A stretch of DNA of 64,000 nt from Flavobacterium tistrianum (GCF_003254545.1 NZ_QJRH01000072.1:124001-188000); one strand, 5' to 3'. Shown: positions 24,556 through 33,730, counted from the stretch's first letter. Translations and numbers: made by a program. The notes: generated by a model not told the origin, from the letters alone.

Positions 24556-25209
24556 CTATTTCAATCCTTCCCACTCTGCATAAAACTGAGCAAGGAAAGT
24601 TTCCATAAACTGATGTCTCTCAGCTGCTATTTCTTTTCCTTTTTCGGTATTCATTTTATCTTTTAGAAGTAATAGCTTTTCGTAAAAATGATTTATAGTT
24701 GGAGCGTTGTTCTTTTTATACTCCTCTTTTGTCATATTGGTGATTGGAGCAATTTCTGGATTGTGTAAAGCTCGGTTCTTAAATCCGCCGTAATTAAACG
24801 CTCTTGCAACGCCAATGGCGCCAATTGCATCTAAACGATCAGCATCTTGAACAACATCTAATTCGACAGAAGAGAACTTTCTTTCGAAATTTCCGCCTTT
24901 ATAAGAGATATTTTCAATAATATTAACCACATGGGCAATTATATCCTCAGAAACATTTTCGGCCTCTAAAAACGCTCTTGCTGTTTTTGGTCCAATAGTT
25001 TCATCTCCATTATGAAATTTGCTATCGGCTATATCGTGCAATAATGCTCCTAATTGTACAATGGTAAGATCACATTCTGTTTCTTTTGCAATCAGCAGCG
25101 TATTTTTGTAAACACGTTCAATATGAAACCAATCATGGCCGCCTTCGGCATCATTTAGTTTTTCTTTTACGAAAGCAATGGTTTTAATAATTAAAGCTGA
25201 GTCACTCAT
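24556..25209 (-). CDS. HD-domain phosphohydrolase
   Basis: A 217-residue cytoplasmic protein with the HD metal site: GGHDWFHIERV (His29), LLHDIAD (His58-Asp59) and a later Asp in VQDADRLDAIG, the layout of small YedJ/YpgQ-like HD hydrolases acting on nucleotides. I place the start at ATG 25209 (MSDSALIIKT). The frame extends 20 codons further upstream, but that part looks like non-coding sequence. It is a single gene with no partner. Confidence 0.88.
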   Translation of the reverse strand: MSDSALIIKTIAFVKEKLNDAEGGHDWFHIERVYKNTLLIAKETECDLTIVQLGALLHDIADSKFHNGDETIGPKTARAFLEAENVSEDIIAHVVNIIENISYKGGNFERKFSSVELDVVQDADRLDAIGAIGVARAFNYGGFKNRALHNPEIAPITNMTKEEYKKNNAPTINHFYEKLLLLKDKMNTEKGKEIAAERHQFMETFLAQFYAEWEGLK

Positions 25210-25346
25210 ACAGAAGTTTTTACAGTTTATAAAAAAATGTTGATTGCCAAAGATTAAAATCTCCAACAATCAACAAATATGTTTTAAAGCAACAATGTTG
25301 CTTTTTTCAAATTACAAATATTTTAAATTCCAAGTTCTACTCAAGA

Positions 25347-25380
25347 ATCTGAAATCTACATTCTAAGATCTAAAATTTAA
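25347..25380. repeat. ATCTAAA-type intergenic repeat
   Basis: AATCTGAAATCTA followed by TTCTAAGATCTAAAATTTA closely matches the stretch before hemB (16107-16139). Here it runs into the stop codon of the desaturase gene. Confidence 0.55.
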
Positions 25381-26372
25381 AGTCTAGCAGGTTCGACCCA
25401 TTTAAAAATGTGCGATTCCTTAGGAATCACAATTCTCTCTGAGATTTTTGCCATTCTCGCTGGCAATTTCATTAAATAATCACGCGCTTTCTCTGCTTCA
25501 TCAGAAAGATTGCCAATTTTATCAATCTCCCATTTGTTGATTAATTTCTGCATGATTTCAACATAATCGTTTGCAGTATAAACTCCAATACGTTGAGCTG
25601 AATCAGAAAACTGTTCGAAAGCTGTACTGATTTTTTGACCAGATTCTCTCAAAAAGTGAGCTGGCATAACGATTTTCTGCTTCATCATGTATTGAAAAGC
25701 TAACATCATTTCGCTTGGATCAACTTGGAAAATTCTAGTAACAAATTCGCTATATGCATGGTGGTGACGCATTTCATCACCTGCAATCATTTTACACATT
25801 TTAGACAACTTGTTATCGCCAAATTTCTTAGCCATCTGCGCTACTCTATTGTGCGAAACATAGGTTGCTAATTCCTGAAAACTAGTGTATACAAAGTTTT
25901 TGTATGGGTCAGTTCCAGTTCCAATATCAAAACCATCGTTGATCAAGTGCTGTGTAGTCATTTCGATTTCACGCATGTTTACACGACCAGACAAATACAA
26001 GTATTTATTTAAAAGATCACCGTGGCGGTTTTCTTCTCCAGTCCATTGTCTTACCCACTTTGCCCAACCGTTTCCTTGGCCTTCTTCTTGCTGATCTATT
26101 CCTTCAACATCCATTAACCATGACTCATATGTAGGCAAAGCCTCTTCTGTGATTGTATCACCAACAAGTGTAACCCAGAAATCGTACGGAAGTTCTTTAG
26201 CAATCTCGCGTAATTCTTTTACCTCTTCAAAGAAATTTTCTCCTTGAGAATCTGGTAAGAAATCCGACGGCTGCCAAATTTTTTCCACTGGAATTAAATA
26301 CTGTTCAACGAAGCTATCCACGTTTTTTTCCAAAAACTGCATTACTTCTAATCTAATGTTTTTTATAGACAT
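25377..26372 (-). CDS. Acyl-ACP desaturase (soluble di-iron)
   Basis: A 331-residue member of the plant-type stearoyl-ACP desaturase family, which puts a double bond into acyl-ACP using O2 and a di-iron centre. The ligands are visible as EENRH (Glu114, His117), FQELAT (Glu167) and GDEMRHHHA (Glu200, His203). Such enzymes set membrane lipid unsaturation. The plsC gene lies 45 bases upstream on the same strand, so phospholipid synthesis and desaturation are probably co-expressed. Confidence 0.93.
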   Translation of the reverse strand: MSIKNIRLEVMQFLEKNVDSFVEQYLIPVEKIWQPSDFLPDSQGENFFEEVKELREIAKELPYDFWVTLVGDTITEEALPTYESWLMDVEGIDQQEEGQGNGWAKWVRQWTGEENRHGDLLNKYLYLSGRVNMREIEMTTQHLINDGFDIGTGTDPYKNFVYTSFQELATYVSHNRVAQMAKKFGDNKLSKMCKMIAGDEMRHHHAYSEFVTRIFQVDPSEMMLAFQYMMKQKIVMPAHFLRESGQKISTAFEQFSDSAQRIGVYTANDYVEIMQKLINKWEIDKIGNLSDEAEKARDYLMKLPARMAKISERIVIPKESHIFKWVEPARL

Positions 26373-26417
26373 TACTTATTATAGATTTGGGTTGTACGTT
26401 TTAGCTCGGACTAAAAC

Positions 26418-27164
26418 TTAAACCTGTTTATATTCATTTATTCCTTCTTTAACTGCTTTTTCAGTAATCTCCATCAGCTCTTCAAACTTATAATCTTTAA
26501 CAGCTAAAGCTGGATGAGCTGTAAACTTCAGATGATTTCCTAAACCAACAGGAAAAAAACCAAACTTTACCATTTTCCAAGAATTATTGATGCTTACCGG
26601 TACAACATATGCAGATGGTGCATATTTGCATAAAATTTTCAAACCGCTTTGCGCAAATTCTTTTGGTACTCCTGTCTTACTTCTTGTTCCTTCCGGAAAA
26701 ATAACGGCAGATCTTGTGTTTTTTTCGATATATTCAGACAAGCCTTTAATAACTGGTATTGCTTGTTTAGGGTCTTTTCGGTCAATTAGGACAGATCCTC
26801 CGTATTTCAAATTATAAGAAACACTCGGAATTCCGCTGCCTAACTCCTTCTTACTTACAAATTTACAATGAAAACGTCTAAAGTACCAAATCATTGCCAC
26901 GATATCGTACATACTTTGGTGATTTGCCACAAAAATGATTGGCGCACCTTTCGGAACCGTGTCTACGCCTTCAATCGTATATCTTGTCCCGACAAGATTG
27001 GTACATTTTAAAAGGCAGAAATTTAAATAATCAACACTTTTTTTGTGAGCCTGGTAACCAAAAACATTTAAACAAATCCACTGAATTGGATGAAAAACAA
27101 CCAAACATAAACCAAATAATAAATAGTAAATTACCGATATTGGATAAGAAATAATTTTTTCCAT
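26418..27164 (-). CDS. plsC: 1-acyl-sn-glycerol-3-phosphate acyltransferase PlsC
   Basis: PlsC adds the second acyl chain to lysophosphatidate. The 248-residue protein has an N-terminal membrane segment (about 8-28), the catalytic NHQSMYD box (His82, Asp87) and the glycerol-phosphate site FPEGTRS (156-162). The acyl donor is not shown. A -7 element lies at 27183-27190, and rnpA is divergent. Confidence 0.92.
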   Translation of the reverse strand: MEKIISYPISVIYYLLFGLCLVVFHPIQWICLNVFGYQAHKKSVDYLNFCLLKCTNLVGTRYTIEGVDTVPKGAPIIFVANHQSMYDIVAMIWYFRRFHCKFVSKKELGSGIPSVSYNLKYGGSVLIDRKDPKQAIPVIKGLSEYIEKNTRSAVIFPEGTRSKTGVPKEFAQSGLKILCKYAPSAYVVPVSINNSWKMVKFGFFPVGLGNHLKFTAHPALAVKDYKFEELMEITEKAVKEGINEYKQV

Positions 27165-27182
27165 GCTTCAAAAATTAATGCG

Positions 27183-27190
27183 CAAAAGTA
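27183..27190 (-). promoter_or_regulatory. Probable -7 element for plsC
   Basis: On the minus strand it reads TACTTTTG (TAnnTTTG), 18 bases before the plsC start. Confidence 0.5.
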
Positions 27191-27250
27191 GTAAATAAAT
27201 TTTTAGACTTATTAAAATTGAAAACAATAACCGTTTTTCTGGTTTAATTG

Positions 27251-27258
27251 TACCTTTG
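27251..27258 (+). promoter_or_regulatory. Probable -7 element for rnpA
   Basis: TACCTTTG (TAnnTTTG), 31 bases before the rnpA start. Confidence 0.5.
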
Positions 27259-27289
27259 CACTAGAATTTGCAAATTTTTTCTGAATTAA

Positions 27290-27694
27290 ATGAACTTTAC
27301 TTACCCTAAAAACGAGCGTTTAAAAAGCAAAACGACCATTGGATTACTATTTTCTGAAGGAAAATCGGTGTCCAAATATCCGCTTCGTTTGGTTTACCGT
27401 CAAGCGGAAGCAAATTCAGAAGAACAAACTAAGATTGGCGTTTCGGTTTCTAAGAAATATTTCAAGAAAGCCGTTGATCGAAATTACTTCAAAAGAGTTT
27501 TACGTGAAACCTATCGATTAAACAAACATTTGCTTTTGGATAATCTGGATCGTCCGTATTCGATTATGCTTTTTTATCAAACCAAAGACCGTTTGCCTTA
27601 TGATGAAATCAATACTAAAATGATTCAGTTGTTTGAGAAATTTACAGCGCAGATCAACAAACCTCAAGATTCTGAACCAAAAACGGAAGCGTAA
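27290..27694 (+). CDS. rnpA: Ribonuclease P protein component RnpA
   Basis: RnpA is the protein partner of the RNase P ribozyme that trims tRNA 5' ends. The 134-residue basic protein has KNERLKSKTTIGLLF, KIGVSVSKKYFKKAVDRN and the RNA-binding RNYFKRVLRETYR signature (family motif RNxxKR). It is not next to rpmH or dnaA, unlike in many bacteria. A lipoprotein gene follows after 70 bases. Confidence 0.95.
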   Translation: MNFTYPKNERLKSKTTIGLLFSEGKSVSKYPLRLVYRQAEANSEEQTKIGVSVSKKYFKKAVDRNYFKRVLRETYRLNKHLLLDNLDRPYSIMLFYQTKDRLPYDEINTKMIQLFEKFTAQINKPQDSEPKTEA

Positions 27695-27764
27695 ATTTCA
27701 AAACGTAAGATTATTAATCAAGTTAGGCAAAAAAATCGTAGTTTTAGCTCTAAATTGAAATTTT

Positions 27765-28601
27765 ATGCGTCAACTTTTCTTTTTATCTGTTTTATTTTTA
27801 ATGCTTTCTGGTTGCAGTAAATCTGAAGCTGAGACTAATGATGTTGCAGTAAGCGCCGTTATGGTTCCTCCACCGCCACCTGCTGGAGCGAGTGAGTCTA
27901 ATAGAAAAGATCAAGATTTAAGTGAATCTTCAACAACTAAAATTCCGCAGAAAATAATCAAACAGGGATCGCTCCGATTTGAAACAGATAATTTAGAAAA
28001 CACTTACAATCAAATTCAAAAAGCCGTTTCAGACAACAAAGCAAGAATCATAAACGATTCTGAAGGGAAAGATTACAACAGTGTTTACAGAAGCCTTACA
28101 GTAAAAGTGCCTAGCCAGAATTTTGATCGTTTTATAAATAATGTTTCAAAAGGAGTTTCTTATTTTGAAGTTAAAAATATATCAGCAGAAGATATAACAG
28201 AACAATTTATTGATTTAACTTCTAGATTAAATACGAAGAAAAAACTCGAAGAACGTTATCTGCAAATCTTACAGAAAGCGACTAAAGTCAGTGAGATTTT
28301 AGAAATTGAAAAACAGATTTCGGCTATCCGCGAAGAAATAGAATCAAAAGAAGGCCAGCTTAAATATTTAGAAAGCCGTGTCTCTGAAAGCACAGTCACC
28401 ATTGACTTTTACAAAAAGACACCTGAAAAAGAAGGTATTAAAATATCCTATGGCTCAAAAATCTGGAACGCAATTAAATCTGGATTCTTTAGTTTATCCG
28501 ATTTTTTAATATCGTTAATCAGCGTTTGGCCGTTTGTTATCCTATTTTGTGTATTTGCCTATTTTATAAGAAAAAGATTAAAAAGAAGAAAAAAAGAATA
28601 A
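27765..28601 (+). CDS. DUF4349-family lipoprotein
   Basis: A 278-residue protein with lipobox MLSGC (Cys17) and a Pro-rich linker (PPPPPAGASES). The DUF4349 core follows (QGSLRFETDNLENTYNQI, then VKVPSQNFDRFINNV, with the coiled coil DLTSRLNTKKKLEERYLQIL), and a C-terminal membrane segment at about residues 248-268 ends in a basic tail RKRLKRRKKE. So it is held by lipid at one end and by a helix at the other. Its role is unknown. The S41 protease gene starts 2 bases later, which suggests a shared envelope role. Confidence 0.9.
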   Translation: MRQLFFLSVLFLMLSGCSKSEAETNDVAVSAVMVPPPPPAGASESNRKDQDLSESSTTKIPQKIIKQGSLRFETDNLENTYNQIQKAVSDNKARIINDSEGKDYNSVYRSLTVKVPSQNFDRFINNVSKGVSYFEVKNISAEDITEQFIDLTSRLNTKKKLEERYLQILQKATKVSEILEIEKQISAIREEIESKEGQLKYLESRVSESTVTIDFYKKTPEKEGIKISYGSKIWNAIKSGFFSLSDFLISLISVWPFVILFCVFAYFIRKRLKRRKKE

Positions 28602-28603
28602 TC

Positions 28604-30241
28604 ATGTATCCGTATTTCAAAAAGAAATTTATTATACCAGTCGCTGCGGCGGGAATGTTATTTGTTGGAACCAGTTTTAGAGAAGATTTTTTTGAAATTG
28701 CCAAACAGATCGAAATTTTCACGACTTTGTTTAAAGCTGTAAATACTAATTATGTCGACGAAACCAATCCCGGAGATTTGATGGATAAAGCCATCAAAAG
28801 CATGTTGGGAAGTTTAGATCCATACACGGTTTATTTTAATGAGCAAGATGTTGTCAATTTCAAAATCAACAATACTGGAGAGTATACAGGAATTGGGGCT
28901 TTGATTTCTAGAAAAAATGACCGCTTAATTGTTCGTGAACCTTATAAAAATTATCCAGCAGACAAAGCCGGACTTAAAGCAGGAGACGAAATTATTCAAA
29001 TCGGTGATGTTTTGATCGCTGATTTTAAAGATGATGCTTCTCAATTATTGAAAGGAACAAAAAACACTAAAATCAATATCAAATATCTTCGTCAAGGAAA
29101 ACCAAGTACTACGGTTTTGGTTTTGGATGAAGTGGATATTAAATCGGTTCCTTTTTACGGAAAAATTGATGATAAAACGGGTTATATTGTTTTAGCGCAT
29201 TTTAGCAGAAAAGCTTCTGCCGAAGTGAAAGATGCATTGGAAAAATTAAAAGCCGACGGAGCCAAACAAATCGTTTTAGATTTAAGAGGAAATCCAGGAG
29301 GCTTATTGAACGAAGCAATCGATATCTGCAATTTGTTTGTTCCAAAGAATGAAGTAATTGTAACGACTAAATCGCGAATTGAAAAACATAACAATACTTA
29401 TAAAACTCAGAAAGAACCAGTTGACACTGAAATTCCGTTGGCGATTTTAGTGAATGGAAGAAGTGCTTCGGCTTCTGAAATTGTTTCGGGCGCTTTGCAG
29501 GATTTAGATCGTGCGGTTATTCTAGGAAGCAGAAGTTTCGGAAAAGGTTTGGTGCAGCGTTCGGTTGATTTAACTTACGGAACTCAGCTGAAAGTAACCA
29601 TTTCAAGATATTATACGCCTTCTGGAAGATGTATTCAGGCTTTGGACTATTCGCATAAAGATAAAAATGGCGTGGCTCAAAAAACAGATGCCAAAAATTA
29701 TAATGCTTTTAAAACCAGAAAAGGAAGAACGGTTTATGATGGCGGAGGAGTTTTACCAGATATCGAATTGGAAGAAGCAAAAACCAGTGCCATTGCAACA
29801 GCTTTAATCAAAAACGATGGTGTATTTGATTATGCTACAACGTATTATTACAAAAATCCAAATTTAGGAGATAAGATTCCGACTTTGACAGATGCAGATT
29901 ATACCGCTTTCAAGCAATATCTAAAAACGAACAAAATCACTTTTGATACAGAAACCGAAGTGGCTTTGAAAAACACTTTAGCTGCAGCTAAAAAAGAAAA
30001 AATAGATGAGACCATCACTGCCGAATATCAGCAATTGTTGAATGCTTTAGAAAAAAGCGAAACTACTTTACTGGACAAAAACCAAAAAGAAATTAAAAAC
30101 ATGATTTTAGAAGAATTGATTAAAAGATATCAATATCAAGAAGGTTTGTATCAGTATTATTTAAAAAACAATTCAGAAATTAAAAGAGCAGTTAGTGTAT
30201 TAAATAACCCGACAGAATATAAAACGATTTTAAAAATGTAG
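28604..30241 (+). CDS. C-terminal processing protease (S41, CtpA/Prc-like)
   Basis: A 545-residue periplasmic serine protease that degrades or trims proteins from the C-terminus. It has an N-terminal membrane or signal segment (about 9-25), a PDZ domain (about 90-170) and the S41 core. The catalytic set by spacing against E. coli Prc is Ser289 (GRSASASE), Asp300 and Lys314 (SFGKGLVQ). A helical C-terminal extension follows. The correct start is ATG 28604 (MYPYFKKKF), just after the DUF4349 stop; an in-frame extension upstream overlaps that gene and is not real. Confidence 0.93.
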   Translation: MYPYFKKKFIIPVAAAGMLFVGTSFREDFFEIAKQIEIFTTLFKAVNTNYVDETNPGDLMDKAIKSMLGSLDPYTVYFNEQDVVNFKINNTGEYTGIGALISRKNDRLIVREPYKNYPADKAGLKAGDEIIQIGDVLIADFKDDASQLLKGTKNTKINIKYLRQGKPSTTVLVLDEVDIKSVPFYGKIDDKTGYIVLAHFSRKASAEVKDALEKLKADGAKQIVLDLRGNPGGLLNEAIDICNLFVPKNEVIVTTKSRIEKHNNTYKTQKEPVDTEIPLAILVNGRSASASEIVSGALQDLDRAVILGSRSFGKGLVQRSVDLTYGTQLKVTISRYYTPSGRCIQALDYSHKDKNGVAQKTDAKNYNAFKTRKGRTVYDGGGVLPDIELEEAKTSAIATALIKNDGVFDYATTYYYKNPNLGDKIPTLTDADYTAFKQYLKTNKITFDTETEVALKNTLAAAKKEKIDETITAEYQQLLNALEKSETTLLDKNQKEIKNMILEELIKRYQYQEGLYQYYLKNNSEIKRAVSVLNNPTEYKTILKM

Positions 30242-30244
30242 TGA

Positions 30245-31048
30245 ATGAAAATAACTCTAGCCCTGACTCTTTTTTCATTTTATACAGTAACGGCACAACA
30301 AAAACCTGTTGAAACTATTTATTTTGAATTTGACAGGTATGATCTGACAGATAAACAAATTACTGTTGTTTCAAACTTTATAAAAAATATAGACACTTCT
30401 AAAGTAGAGTCTATACAGATTTATGGCTATTGTGATGATCGTGGAAATGATGAGTATAACTTTAGATTATCTAATAATCGAGCCAATACGATTCAGAATC
30501 TATTGATCGAAAGAGGATTCAATCAAAGTAAAATTGTTATTCTGGAAGGAAAAGGACGTGTTGTCGTAAAAGCAGATACGGTTGAGAATCTGTATGAGAC
30601 ACGTCTGCGGAATCGGCGGGTTGATTTGATTGTGGTTAAGAAAAATAGTTTCGGAAAAGGAGTTTATACTTCTTTCAAAGACAATTTAAAAGTTGGCGAT
30701 AAAGTATATTTAGAGTCTATTTTATTTGATATCGGAAGCGCCAAACTTACTAGCAATTCTAAAAAAGAACTGGATAAAATTGCTGTCATACTCCAAAATC
30801 ATAGATCCTTAAATTTTGAAATCAGAGGGCATGTGTGCTGCACTCCAGAAATTTACAGCGACGGAATTGATAAAGATACCAAAGAAAGAAGACTTTCCTG
30901 GAATCGCGCCAAAACTGTTTTCCATTATTTAATATCAAAAAAAATATCCAAAAGCCGGATGACGTATATTGGATGCGGCAATCGATATCCATTAGGTCGA
31001 GGCGATAATTACGATCGACGGGTGGAGTTTGTGATTACGAAAATTTGA
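30245..31048 (+). CDS. Secreted protein with two OmpA-like domains
   Basis: A 267-residue protein with a signal peptide (cleavage near TVTAQQ, residue 19). It holds two tandem OmpA/MotB peptidoglycan-binding domains: the first (about 24-130) with IYFEFDRYDLT and RLSNNRANTIQ, the second (about 148-266) with SILFDIGSAKLTSNSKKELD and RRLSWNRAKTVFHYL. The second has paired Cys in GHVCCTPE. It starts 3 bases after the S41 stop, so it ends a three-gene envelope operon. Confidence 0.88.
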   Translation: MKITLALTLFSFYTVTAQQKPVETIYFEFDRYDLTDKQITVVSNFIKNIDTSKVESIQIYGYCDDRGNDEYNFRLSNNRANTIQNLLIERGFNQSKIVILEGKGRVVVKADTVENLYETRLRNRRVDLIVVKKNSFGKGVYTSFKDNLKVGDKVYLESILFDIGSAKLTSNSKKELDKIAVILQNHRSLNFEIRGHVCCTPEIYSDGIDKDTKERRLSWNRAKTVFHYLISKKISKSRMTYIGCGNRYPLGRGDNYDRRVEFVITKI

Positions 31049-31120
31049 TTTTAAAGGTTCTAAGATTCTGAGTAGCTAAGGTTCTAAGTTTTCTACTTGT
31101 TGGAATATGAAGATTTTCAA

Positions 31121-31567
31121 TCAATCTCGAATCATTTCTATATGCGGAATATCATCTTCAAGATACATTTCGCTGGTTTGAACAAAACCGTGGCTTTCGT
31201 AGAATTTCTTCAAATACAATTGTGCACCTATGGTTATTTTATCTTTTCCAAAATTGGATTTAATTCCAGCTATGGCTTCACGCATTAGTTCATGTCCCCA
31301 TTTTCTGTCTCTGTAATTGGCATCTACAGTAACCCTTCCGATTGAAGCGTTATCAAAACTAATTCCTGCGTCAAATAAACGCGAATAGGCTACTATTTTA
31401 CCTTCAAACTCCCCAATTAGGTGTAAAGCTTTCTTATCTTTGCTGTCAAGATCCAAATAAACGCAATTTTGCTCTACTACAAAGATTTCACTTCTCAGTT
31501 TGAGCAAATCATATAACTCATGAACATTTAATGCCTCAAAAGGCTTTATTTTCCATTTTAATTCCAT
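31121..31567 (-). CDS. GNAT acetyltransferase, ElaA family
   Basis: A 148-residue protein matching the ElaA group of GNAT enzymes: LYDLLKLRSEIFVVEQNCVY near the start, the acetyl-CoA region IGRVTVDANYRDRKWGHELM, and YLKKFYESHGFVQTSEMYLEDDIPHIEM at the end. The substrate is unknown. It converges with the OmpA operon and is a single gene, with only repeat-type sequence on either side. Confidence 0.9.
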   Translation of the reverse strand: MELKWKIKPFEALNVHELYDLLKLRSEIFVVEQNCVYLDLDSKDKKALHLIGEFEGKIVAYSRLFDAGISFDNASIGRVTVDANYRDRKWGHELMREAIAGIKSNFGKDKITIGAQLYLKKFYESHGFVQTSEMYLEDDIPHIEMIRD

Positions 31568-31679
31568 TCTTACTTATTTTTGCCACAAAGGCACGAACGC
31601 GCTAAGTTATATTATTTTTTTAGCTAACTAAAGTTTCTTATAAAAATCAAAAAGACACAAAGTAGTATCTCATAGAAAT

Positions 31680-31722
31680 AAAACTTTGTGCCTTTGTACC
31701 TATGTTTCTTTGTACCTAAGAA
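31680..31722. repeat. Intergenic TTTGTACCTA repeat
   Basis: ACTTTGTGCCTTTGTACCTATG then TTTCTTTGTACCTAAG. Reverse-complemented, the wording (TAGGTACAAAG) matches 23165-23199 after the feo operon. Confidence 0.5.
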
Positions 31723-31723
31723 G

Positions 31724-32365
31724 TTACTTTTTCGTCATTATAATTTCCATGCTTTTATATTCCGTTCCGTTTTTTGTATCGTACATTTCCATTTTACGGG
31801 TTTTAGCATCTACGATGGTGTAAACTTCTCTATACTTAATATTTTTTGCTGTTACAGGATCTGCCATTTCTCCGTCATATTCGACACTCTTGGTGCTTTC
31901 ATTATATTTTCCTCGACCAACCATCATTCCTGTTCCCATATTATCGATAAATGTGGAGATATATTCTTTGCTAGCGTTATTATAACCAACTGTTCCTTTA
32001 CCTTCAAATGGTTGCCCCATCATAGTTCCTTTATAGGTTGCTTCTTGAAAGCGACCGCCTAAGACCATTTTGATCTCTGCTACAGAAGTTTCTTTTTCGG
32101 GTTTAGCATTTGCATCAGACCAAAATGTCATATCACAATTCCATGTTCCCACTTCATCAGCCAGCATTTTATGCGGGTTTCCTGGCGTTGCATATTCCTG
32201 CCAAGCTTTCATTTGTGCCGCAGAATCTAATGGTGCTTCTGTAACAGGTTCTTCTGTTTTAACAGAATCTGTTGCTGCTGGAGTTACTGTTTCTTCTTTC
32301 ACTTCTTTTTTACAAGAAATAAAACACAGGGTTATTATTGCTAAGGTTGAGGTTAATTTTTTCAT
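31724..32365 (-). CDS. DUF1579-family lipoprotein
   Basis: A 213-residue protein with lipobox CFISC (Cys18) followed by KKEVKEE and an acidic Thr/Glu-rich linker to about residue 50. The DUF1579 domain follows (DEVGTWNCDMTFWSD, VLGGRFQEATYKGTMMGQPF, STFIDNMGTGMMVGRG), a beta-barrel-like lipid- or ligand-binding fold of unknown role. Single gene; the acidic residues after the anchor Cys may act as a surface-export signal, as described in some Bacteroidota lipoproteins. Confidence 0.9.
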   Translation of the reverse strand: MKKLTSTLAIITLCFISCKKEVKEETVTPAATDSVKTEEPVTEAPLDSAAQMKAWQEYATPGNPHKMLADEVGTWNCDMTFWSDANAKPEKETSVAEIKMVLGGRFQEATYKGTMMGQPFEGKGTVGYNNASKEYISTFIDNMGTGMMVGRGKYNESTKSVEYDGEMADPVTAKNIKYREVYTIVDAKTRKMEMYDTKNGTEYKSMEIIMTKK

Positions 32366-32718
32366 AACTATTTGTTTTTATGTTTGTTATGAATAAAAGT
32401 ACGAAAAATTTTGTTTGTTTTATTTTGTTTCAGGTTTCATGTTTCATGTTAATATACTTTGAGGACTTAACCGCAAAGTTCGCAAAGGATTTACCCGGAG
32501 GCGCAAAGTTTTTTTTTTTGAAAAAACTGTTGAAATGTATTTGTCTCACTAAGCAGAGTCGAAGGATAAGCGCAATGTGTTAAAGTATATTTAATCTCGT
32601 AAGGACGCTAAGTTACATTGAGAAGGTCAAGTTCTCTAAAAAATGCACATATTAAATCGTGAAATTTTGAAGCCCTAAACTTGAAACTTTGAACTTGAAA
32701 CCTAAAAAACAAAAACCT
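32366..32718. other. Gene-free intergenic stretch with repeat fragments
   Basis: No credible gene. It holds GTTTCAGGTTTCATGTTTC (about 32428), fragments of CGCAAAGTTCGCAAAGGATTT with a long T-run (32470-32522), and TTGAAACTTTGAACTTGAAACC (about 32679). These are the low-complexity repeat types seen in other gaps of this window. Confidence 0.55.
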
Positions 32719-33684
32719 TTATCGTTTGTCGATTCTCACGGTTTTTATGATTGCTTCCAGTTCTAGCATTAAATCGCGTTCTTGATGTGAGGGCGAATAA
32801 GAGAATCCTTCGATAACCAAAACTCGATTAAAGGTTGGGTCTAGTATTGCATAATTGATAAATGGCCCTGTCATGAAATCGTTTTTCAATTCCCAAGTTC
32901 CTTTTGTTTCGAAGGCTTCTTTGTTGTCCAACATTACTTTTGAAAAATACGGCGCGTAAGCTTCGCTGGTAATCATTTGCGTATTGGGCTCACGTCCTTG
33001 AATGTATTTACCGATTGAGTCCCGCATTTTGACAATAGCGTTTACGACATCTTTTTTCTTCTTGAAATTAGAAAGCGGAATCTGGTAAATCAATAAACTG
33101 GTATTGCCACTTATGATTTCTTTTTTAAGCCAAATGAATTTCTTTTTATGCAACATGTATTCATATCCTGTCGGGATTTGAATATTGATGTGAAATTTGT
33201 TTTTTAAGATTGCTTTATTTAATAGCGATGCGCTATTGTCTTCCTGAATTTTCTGAATTTCGGCGTCATGAATAATTTTGATTATTTGAGGAGCGTTCAA
33301 TTCAAGACTGCAGATAATATCGTCTACAGATTTTCCGTAAATGCGAAAGGTATTGTGAGGTAATGTTTTGCTTCGAATGATTTCGAATTTATCAGCAGGT
33401 GCTTTTTTGACCACAATAATGCTTCGGCTATCGGTTACAAAACCTTCTAAAAGTCTAGCAGGATATTGATTTATGGTAAAAAGCGGCTCTTCTTGGGTAA
33501 GTCCAAGAACTGGAGAGGCAAATTTATTTCTAATGCTATCGCCTACTTCTCCATACCACAATTGGTCATCGATAATGACCGAAATGGTATTGGTTTTTCC
33601 AGAAACTGTTTCTTGTTTTTCACTTTTGAAACAAGAAGCCAAGAAAAATGGAGCTAATAGCAATAAAAAATGGGTTTTATTCAT
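32719..33684 (-). CDS. DUF4837-family lipoprotein
   Basis: A 321-residue protein with lipobox FLASC (Cys18), and after it the Bacteroidota DUF4837 pattern: ISVIIDDQLWYGEVGDSIR, LFTINQYPARLLEGFV, IQIPTGYEYMLHKKKFIWLK and IQGREPNTQMITSEAYAPYF. No function is known. It lies directly after the LysM lytic transglycosylase gene (46-base gap) on the same strand, the usual neighbour order in flavobacteria as far as I recall, hinting at a cell-wall role. Confidence 0.88.
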   Translation of the reverse strand: MNKTHFLLLLAPFFLASCFKSEKQETVSGKTNTISVIIDDQLWYGEVGDSIRNKFASPVLGLTQEEPLFTINQYPARLLEGFVTDSRSIIVVKKAPADKFEIIRSKTLPHNTFRIYGKSVDDIICSLELNAPQIIKIIHDAEIQKIQEDNSASLLNKAILKNKFHINIQIPTGYEYMLHKKKFIWLKKEIISGNTSLLIYQIPLSNFKKKKDVVNAIVKMRDSIGKYIQGREPNTQMITSEAYAPYFSKVMLDNKEAFETKGTWELKNDFMTGPFINYAILDPTFNRVLVIEGFSYSPSHQERDLMLELEAIIKTVRIDKR

Positions 33685-33708
33685 TTTTTTAATTTATGAA
33701 ATAAAACC

Positions 33709-33716
33709 CAAATTTA
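33709..33716 (-). promoter_or_regulatory. Possible -7 element for the DUF4837 gene
   Basis: On the minus strand it reads TAAATTTG (TAnnTTTG), 24 bases before the start; it could allow separate transcription from the upstream transglycosylase gene. Confidence 0.35.
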
Positions 33717-33730
33717 ATAAGATTATTCTA

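Noticed and set aside
28526..28603. In-frame extension of the S41 protease into the DUF4349 gene
   Set aside because: It is an out-of-frame reading of the DUF4349 C-terminus; ATG 28604 directly follows that gene and begins a proper membrane segment.
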